Source of the DNA: Streptomyces griseoviridis
GTDB taxonomy: Bacteria > Actinomycetota > Actinomycetes > Streptomycetales > Streptomycetaceae
Length of the DNA: 64,000 nucleotides
Direction of reading: 5' to 3'
Assembly: GCF_005222485.1 (NCBI RefSeq)
Contig: NZ_CP029078.1
Span: 3,624,001-3,688,000 of the forward strand
In this document: positions 58,516 to 64,000 of the stretch, in pieces
Layout of the letters: each line of letters opens with the position of its first letter
How positions within the stretch are numbered: the stretch's first letter is position 1
Position numbers and translations under genes: made by a program
Notes under the pieces: model-generated
Seen by the model: only the letters and a program-made list of their open reading frames with translations
What the model was told of the DNA's origin: nothing
The model's database searches: none

Positions 58516-59487
58516 ATGGAACTGCGGGTGCTGCGCTACTTCCTCGCGGTGGTCGACACCGGCTCGATGACGGCGGCCGCCGCGCGCGTCCATGTGGCGC
58601 AGCCCTCCGTCTCCCGGCAACTACGCTCCCTCGAACGCGAGTTGGGCACCGAGCTGCTGCGCCGCACCAGCACGGGGGTGCGGCTCACTGCGGCCGGACG
58701 CCGCTTCGTGCCCGTCGCCAGGGACCTCACGCTGCGCGCCGCCCGGGGCACCGAGCTGCTCCAGGCGCTCTCCGGGCAGAGCCCGTTGCAGTTCCGGGTG
58801 GCCTGCCCCAACTCCACCATCACGCACCTGGTGGCCCCGTTCGTCGCCGAGGTCGGCGGGCCGTTCGCCGACGCCAGGGGCTGTGAGCCCGACCAGGTGT
58901 ACGAGCGACTGCGGGCCGGTGACGTCGACATCGGCATCTCCACCAGCCCGCCGCCCGGCGGCATGGCCGCGCTGCGGCTCGGCGGGCGCCGGATCAGCGC
59001 CCAACTGCCCGCCTCCCACCCGCTGGCCCGGGAGGACGGCGGTGATCTGGAGCTGGCGAGCCTGCTCGACCACCCGGTCATCGTCAGCGGCCGGACCAGC
59101 GCCGTGCGGCGGGCCCTCGACACGGCCCTGTACGAGCAGGGCACACCGCTGCGGCCGGCCTTCGAACCGCAGTCCGAGGCGATGGCGCAGGCCCTGGCCG
59201 CCGCGGGCCACGGCGTCTGCGTCGTCCTCGACCACCCGCAGTTCGACCTGTGCGCCCGCCCGCTGACCTGCCGGGGCGGCGCGCTGGCCGTCTCCCTGTA
59301 CGCCGGCTGGGACCCCGACCACTACGCGCACGCCGAGATCGACGCGGCGATGCGGGACCTGTCGCGCTGGCTCATGGCCAACGACGGCGGCAGAAAACCC
59401 GGCAGCCGCCCCGCCCCACCCACGACGGACCCCGCACCGGCGCCAGCACCAGCACCAGCACCAGCACCAGCACCGGATCAGACCTAG
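58516..59487 (+). CDS. LysR-family transcriptional regulator
   Basis: 323 residues. The helix-turn-helix region is MELRVLRYFLAVVDTGSMTAA followed by ARVHVAQPSVSRQLRSLERELGTELLRR. The effector-binding domain extends to about 290. The last 30 residues are Pro/Ala repeats (PAPAPAPAPAPAP) encoded by CCAGCA-type hexamers, which is unusual for the family and probably a slippage expansion. It is divergent from the MFS-amidohydrolase operon and is its likely activator. Confidence 0.9.
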   Translation: MELRVLRYFLAVVDTGSMTAAAARVHVAQPSVSRQLRSLERELGTELLRRTSTGVRLTAAGRRFVPVARDLTLRAARGTELLQALSGQSPLQFRVACPNSTITHLVAPFVAEVGGPFADARGCEPDQVYERLRAGDVDIGISTSPPPGGMAALRLGGRRISAQLPASHPLAREDGGDLELASLLDHPVIVSGRTSAVRRALDTALYEQGTPLRPAFEPQSEAMAQALAAAGHGVCVVLDHPQFDLCARPLTCRGGALAVSLYAGWDPDHYAHAEIDAAMRDLSRWLMANDGGRKPGSRPAPPTTDPAPAPAPAPAPAPAPDQT

Positions 59488-59539
59488 GCCCGGACCCAGG
59501 TTCCGGTCGCTGCTGCGCAGGCGGACGGCCGGCGCGGAC

Positions 59540-59582
59540 GGCGAAGGCGCCCGGGACCATGACGGTCCCGGGCGCCTTCGCC
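59540..59582. terminator. Long bidirectional hairpin terminator
   Basis: Perfect 19-bp stem (59540-59558 with 59564-59582) with a 5-base loop, between the convergent LysR and glutamate dehydrogenase genes. It lies 53 bases past the LysR stop and 24 bases past the dehydrogenase stop. Confidence 0.9.
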
Positions 59583-59605
59583 TGCGGTCAGCCTCGGGTC
59601 AGGGC

Positions 59606-62600
59606 CTACGAGTGGGTCCTGAGCAGGGTGCGCATGGTACGCATCGCCACCGACAGGTTGGCGAGGTCGAACGCCTCCGAGCCCTGGATCTCCTCCAGGG
59701 TGGTGCGCGCCCGGCTGAGGATCGCCGCGTTCTTCTCCTCCCAGGCGGTGAAGCGCTGCTCGGGCGTCGAGGTGCCGTTGCCCGCGGCCAGGACGTCCGC
59801 GGTCAGCGCCGAGTGGGCCGCGTAGAGGTCCTCGCGGATCGACGCGCGGGCCATGGACTGCCAGCGGTCCGCGCGGGGCAGCTCGATGATGCGGTCCATG
59901 AGCTGGGAGATGTGCAGCCGGTCGGCGAGGTCGTAGTAGACCTCGGCGACCTGCATCGGCTCCTTGCCGGTGCGGTCGGCCACCGAGACGATGTCCAGCG
60001 CCGGGAACACCGAGGAGAACCCGGCGACCCCGGTGGCCAGCTCCTCGGGGACCCCGGCGGCGGTCAGCTCGTCGTGGATGCGCTGCCACCACTCGGCGTC
60101 GGCGCCGCGCAGCAGCTTCGGCAGCTCCTGCCAGACCTGCTCGACGCGGTCCGCGAAGAACTCCACCGTCTCGGCGATCTGCAGCGGCTGCGGCCGGTTG
60201 TTGAGCAGCCACCGCGTGCCGCGCTCCACCAGCCGGCGCGAGTGCAGCCTGATCCGGGTCTGGACGGCGGCCTCGACGGTGTTGTCGAGCCCCTCCACCG
60301 CGTCCCACACCGGCGAGGAGCGGAAGATCGCGCGGGCCGCGGTCTGCGCCCTGACGATCTCCTCGAGAGAGGCGCCGGTCTCCTCCCGCAGCCGGTGCAG
60401 ATACGTTGTTCCGCCGGTGTTGACGGTGTCGTTGACCAGCACGGTCGTGACGATCTCGCGGCGCAGCGGGTGCCCGTCGACGTGCTCGGCGAACTTCTCC
60501 CGCACGTCGGTCGGGAAGTACGCGTACAGCAGGCCGCGCAGGTAGTCGTCGTCGGGCAGCGAGGTGTGCAGCAGCTCGTCGGCGACGGTGATCTTCGTGT
60601 AGGCCAGCAGGACGGCCGTCTCGGGGCTGGTCAGGCCCTGGCCCTGGGAGAGCCGCTCGCGGATCTGGCGGTCCGTGGGCAGGAACTCGAGGGCCCGGTC
60701 CAGATGGCCCTCGCGCACCAGGTGGCGGATGAACCGCTGCTGGGCGTGGAGCATGTCCTTGGACTGGGCGAGCGCGTTGGCGATCGCGGTGTTCTGCGCG
60801 TAGTTGTTGCGCAGCACGAGACGGCCGACCTCGTCGGTCATCCCCGCGAGCACCTTGTTGCGCTGCTTGACGGTCATGTCGCCGTCGTTGACCAGGCTGT
60901 TGAGCAGGATCTTGATGTTCACCTCGTGGTCGGAGGTGTCCACGCCCGCGCTGTTGTCGATGGCGTCCGTGTTGATCCGGCCGCCGGTGAGCGCGAACTC
61001 GATCCGGCCGAGCTGGGTCAGGCCCAGGTTGCCGCCCTCACCGACGACCTTGACGCGCAGGTCGGCGCCGTCCACCCGGATCGGGTCGTTGGCCTTGTCG
61101 CCGACGTCCGCGTGGGACTCCGTCGACGCCTTGACGTAGGTGCCGATACCGCCGTTCCACAGCAGGTCGACCCGGGCCTTGAGGATCGCCTTCATCAGGT
61201 CGGCCGGGGTCATCTTGGTGACGCCCGACTCGATGCCGAGCGCCTCGCGGATGTGCCCGTTGACCGTGATGGCCTTGGCGGTGCGGGGGAAGACGCCGCC
61301 GCCCGTGGAGAGCAGGCTCGTGTCGTAGTCGGCCCAGGAGCTGCGCGGCAGCTCGAAGACGCGGCGGCGCTCGGCGTAGGAGGTGGCCGCGTCCGGGGTC
61401 GGGTCGATGAAGATGTGCCGGTGGTCGAAGGCGGCGACCAGCCGGATGTGCTCGGACAGCAGCATGCCGTTGCCGAACACGTCACCGGACATGTCACCGA
61501 TGCCGACGACCGTGAAGTCCTCGCTCTGGGTGTCCACGGCCAGCTCGCGGAAGTGCCGCTTGACGGACTCCCAGGCGCCGCGCGCGGTGATGCCCATGCC
61601 CTTGTGGTCGTAGCCGGCCGAGCCGCCGGAGGCGAAGGCGTCCCCGAGCCAGAAGTTGTACGTCCCGGCGACCCCGTTGGCGATGTCGGAGAAGGTCGCG
61701 GTGCCCTTGTCGGCGGCGACGACGAGGTAGGTGTCGTCCTCGTCGTGGCGGACCACGTCGGCCGGCGGCACGACCTCGCCCGCCACCATGTTGTCGGTGA
61801 TGTCGAGCAGCGCCGAGATGAACGTCTTGTAGCTGGCGATGCCCTCGGCGAGCCACGCGTCGCGGTCCACGGCCGGGTCGGGCAGCTGCTTGGCGACGAA
61901 GCCGCCCTTGGCGCCGACCGGCACGATGACGGTGTTCTTCACCATCTGCGCCTTGACCAGGCCGAGGATCTCGGTGCGGAAGTCCTCCCGCCGGTCCGAC
62001 CAGCGCAGACCACCGCGCGCGACCTTCCCGAACCGCAGGTGCACGCCCTCGACGCGCGGCGAGTACACCCAGATCTCGTACGCCGGACGCGGCGCCGGCA
62101 GGTCCGGGATGGCCTGCGGGTCGAACTTCATGGAGACGTACGCGTGCGGCGTGCCGTCCGCTGCCTCCTGGAAGAAGTTGGTGCGCAGGGTCGCCTTGAT
62201 GACGGTCAGGAACGAGCGCAGGATGCGGTCCTCGTCGAGCGAGGCCACCTGGTCGAGGGCCGCGTCGACCTCTTCGAGGAGCGCGTCGACGATCTCGTGC
62301 CCGGCCCGCTGCCGCTCCGGCGCCATCCGCGCCTCGAACAGCGAGACCAGCAGCCGGGTGGTGTGGACGTTGTTGCGGAGGGTGTCCTCCATGTAGTCCT
62401 GGCTGAACGGCGAACCGGCCTGGCGCAGGTACTTGGCGTAGGCGCGCAGCACCATCGCCTGCCGCCAGGACAGGCCGGTGCTCAGCACCAGCGCGTTGAA
62501 GCCGTCGTTCTCCGCCCGTCCCGTCCAGGTGGCGGCGAACGCCTCCTGGAACCGCTCGCGGCCGTCCTCGCCCAGGTAGTCGCCGTTGCCGACGAGCGAC

Positions 62601-64000
62601 TTGGGCATGCGCAGGCCGAAGTCGTAGATCCAGGCGATGGAGCGGTCGGCGCAGCGCAGCTCGTACGGCCGCTCGTCGACGACCTCGACGCCGAGCCTGC
62701 TGAGGACCGGCAGCACCGCGGAGAGGGAGACCGCGTCACCCTTGCGGTAGATCTTGAACCGGCGCTCCTCCGGCGCGGCCCCGACCGGCTCGTAGAGGCT
62801 GAGCGCGAACGCGTTCTCCTCGTCGAGCGCCTCGATGTGCAGCAGGTCGGCGACGGCCGCGCGCGGGGTGTGGTCGGCCTTGTAGCCCTCGGGGAAGGCG
62901 TTGCCGTAGTGGCGCAGCAGCTCGGCGGCGCGCTCCTCGCCCGACTCGGCGTTCAGCGCCTCGGCGAACGCGTCGGCCCAGGAGCGGGCGGCCTCGGCGA
63001 GCCTGACCTCGAGCCGCTCCTTGTCGCTGTCCGACAGCTCGGGCAGCTCGGTGCCCTGCGGCACCCGCACCACGAAGTGCAGCCGGGACAGGATCGACTC
63101 GGTGTTCCAGGCGGTGAAGTCGACGTTGGTGCCGCCCAGCTCCTCCTTGAGGATGTCGATGATCCGCAGCCGGACGCCGGTGGTGTAGCGGTCGCGGGGC
63201 AGGTAGATGAGGGCCGAGTAGTAGCGCCCGTACTCGTCCTGGCGCAGGTACAGCCGCAGCCTGCGGCGCTCCTGGAGGTAGAGCACCGAGGTGACGATCG
63301 ACTGCAGCTCGTCGGCGGGCGTCTGGAACAGCTCGTCGCGCGGGTACGTCTCCAGGATCTGGAGCAGGTCGCGGCCGTCGTGGCTGTTGGGCGAGAAGCC
63401 GGCCCGCTGGAGCACCTCGGCGACCTTGCGGCGGATGACCGGAACCCGGCGCACGGACTCGGTGTAGGCGGCGGACGAGAACAGCCCGAGGAACCGGCGC
63501 TCGCCGACGACGTTGCCCTCGGCGTCGAACTTCTTGACGCCGATGTAGTCCAGGTACGAGGGGCGGTGGACGGTGGCGCGGCTGTTGGCCTTGGTCAGCA
63601 CCAGCAGCTTGTGCTCGCGGGCCTTGGCGCGCGCGTCGGCGGGCAGCCGCTCGAACGACGGGCTGACCGGGTGGCCCTCGTCCTCCGAGTGGTGCGGGTC
63701 GGAGCGCAGGATGCCGAGGCCGGTGCCGGGCACCGCGCTCAGCGAGTCGTCGTCGCGCAGCTCGTACTCGCGGAAGCCGAGGAAGGTGAAGTGGTCGGCG
63801 GCCAGCCAGCGCAGCAGCTCGCGGGCCTCGTCGACGTCCTGGTCGCGCAGGTCGGTGGCGACGGGCTCGGCGGGCAGCTCGTCGGCGATGCGCAGCGCGC
63901 TGTCGCGCATCTTCTCCCAGTCCTCGACGGCCTCCCGGACGTCGGACAGGACGCGCAGCAGATCGGCGGTGATCTGCTTGAGGTCGCCGCGGTCGGTCTC
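59606..64000 (-). CDS. gdh: NAD-specific glutamate dehydrogenase, large type (5' end outside window)
   Basis: At least 1464 codons are visible; the frame stays open to the window edge, so the N-terminus is missing. The large-type NAD-GDH makes 2-oxoglutarate and ammonia from glutamate, mainly in catabolism. The catalytic core has VPVGAKGGFVAKQLPDP with the substrate Lys, RGGLRWSDRREDFRTEILGLVKAQMVKN before it, and VVGIGDMSGDVFGNGMLLSEH and EGGNLGLTQLGRIE after it. Long N- and C-terminal regions are typical of the roughly 180-kDa enzymes first described in Streptomyces. The C-terminus is MRTMRTLLRTHS. An internal ATG at 63910 is not the true start. Confidence 0.95.
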   Translation of the reverse strand, partial: ETDRGDLKQITADLLRVLSDVREAVEDWEKMRDSALRIADELPAEPVATDLRDQDVDEARELLRWLAADHFTFLGFREYELRDDDSLSAVPGTGLGILRSDPHHSEDEGHPVSPSFERLPADARAKAREHKLLVLTKANSRATVHRPSYLDYIGVKKFDAEGNVVGERRFLGLFSSAAYTESVRRVPVIRRKVAEVLQRAGFSPNSHDGRDLLQILETYPRDELFQTPADELQSIVTSVLYLQERRRLRLYLRQDEYGRYYSALIYLPRDRYTTGVRLRIIDILKEELGGTNVDFTAWNTESILSRLHFVVRVPQGTELPELSDSDKERLEVRLAEAARSWADAFAEALNAESGEERAAELLRHYGNAFPEGYKADHTPRAAVADLLHIEALDEENAFALSLYEPVGAAPEERRFKIYRKGDAVSLSAVLPVLSRLGVEVVDERPYELRCADRSIAWIYDFGLRMPKSLVGNGDYLGEDGRERFQEAFAATWTGRAENDGFNALVLSTGLSWRQAMVLRAYAKYLRQAGSPFSQDYMEDTLRNNVHTTRLLVSLFEARMAPERQRAGHEIVDALLEEVDAALDQVASLDEDRILRSFLTVIKATLRTNFFQEAADGTPHAYVSMKFDPQAIPDLPAPRPAYEIWVYSPRVEGVHLRFGKVARGGLRWSDRREDFRTEILGLVKAQMVKNTVIVPVGAKGGFVAKQLPDPAVDRDAWLAEGIASYKTFISALLDITDNMVAGEVVPPADVVRHDEDDTYLVVAADKGTATFSDIANGVAGTYNFWLGDAFASGGSAGYDHKGMGITARGAWESVKRHFRELAVDTQSEDFTVVGIGDMSGDVFGNGMLLSEHIRLVAAFDHRHIFIDPTPDAATSYAERRRVFELPRSSWADYDTSLLSTGGGVFPRTAKAITVNGHIREALGIESGVTKMTPADLMKAILKARVDLLWNGGIGTYVKASTESHADVGDKANDPIRVDGADLRVKVVGEGGNLGLTQLGRIEFALTGGRINTDAIDNSAGVDTSDHEVNIKILLNSLVNDGDMTVKQRNKVLAGMTDEVGRLVLRNNYAQNTAIANALAQSKDMLHAQQRFIRHLVREGHLDRALEFLPTDRQIRERLSQGQGLTSPETAVLLAYTKITVADELLHTSLPDDDYLRGLLYAYFPTDVREKFAEHVDGHPLRREIVTTVLVNDTVNTGGTTYLHRLREETGASLEEIVRAQTAARAIFRSSPVWDAVEGLDNTVEAAVQTRIRLHSRRLVERGTRWLLNNRPQPLQIAETVEFFADRVEQVWQELPKLLRGADAEWWQRIHDELTAAGVPEELATGVAGFSSVFPALDIVSVADRTGKEPMQVAEVYYDLADRLHISQLMDRIIELPRADRWQSMARASIREDLYAAHSALTADVLAAGNGTSTPEQRFTAWEEKNAAILSRARTTLEEIQGSEAFDLANLSVAMRTMRTLLRTHS

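Overview
The window is a gene-dense, very GC-rich stretch of an actinobacterial chromosome, almost certainly Streptomyces. The evidence is strong G/C bias at third codon positions, many GTG starts, stop/start overlaps such as TGATG and GTGA, and a gene order matching the conserved Streptomyces core from memory: sigU/rsuA, the matAB aggregation locus, ssrA-smpB, ftsEX, prfB, the paired kinases pkaB/pkaA, teichoic-acid-like glycosyltransferases, ohr/ohrR, galE and the large NAD-dependent glutamate dehydrogenase. No insertion sequence, prophage, CRISPR array or rRNA gene was seen. The only stable RNA gene recognised is tmRNA.

Layout. 0.1-3.7 kb (minus strand): an anti-sigma/ECF sigma pair, a CGNR zinc-finger protein, and a uroporphyrinogen-III-synthase-like protein fused to a winged-helix domain. 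4.1-8.6 kb (minus): a three-gene, translationally coupled extracellular polysaccharide operon: matA, matB (deacetylase plus glycosyltransferase) and a membrane O-acyltransferase. 8.7-11.5 kb: a LysR regulator and a divergent MFS transporter with a low-complexity N-terminus. 11.5-18.0 kb (plus): a sugar ABC importer, GH31 alpha-xylosidase and LacI regulator operon with a readable promoter and two palindromic operators. 18.0-24.6 kb (mostly minus): tmRNA, smpB, an S41 protease, ftsX, ftsE, a tiny zinc-ribbon membrane protein, a LAETG surface protein and prfB. 24.6-32.5 kb: a minisatellite, two membrane Ser/Thr kinases, and a divergent 1291-residue FHA/FtsK-like ATPase. 32.6-36.3 kb: a second sugar importer, whose first permease carries an inserted extracytoplasmic beta-rich domain.

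36.4-51.8 kb is an envelope-glycopolymer district. It has three tandem fusions of a family-2 glycosyltransferase with a CDP-glycerol glycerophosphotransferase-like (TagF-type) domain, four polytopic membrane proteins of GT-C type, and GalE. The ohr/ohrR peroxide pair sits inside it. 51.8-55.3 kb: an orphan LuxR-type response regulator, a TetR regulator, and a two-gene polymer exporter of the TagGH type. 55.3-59.5 kb: an amidohydrolase, an MFS symporter and a divergent LysR regulator. 59.6-64.0 kb: NAD-glutamate dehydrogenase, cut by the window edge.

How the parts fit: the mat operon, the TagF-like trio with its membrane glycosyltransferases, GalE and the TagGH-like exporter all concern surface polymers. 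The kinases and FHA ATPase form a likely phospho-signalling module beside core division and translation-rescue genes. Both sugar importers lack their own ATPase and presumably use a shared one encoded elsewhere.
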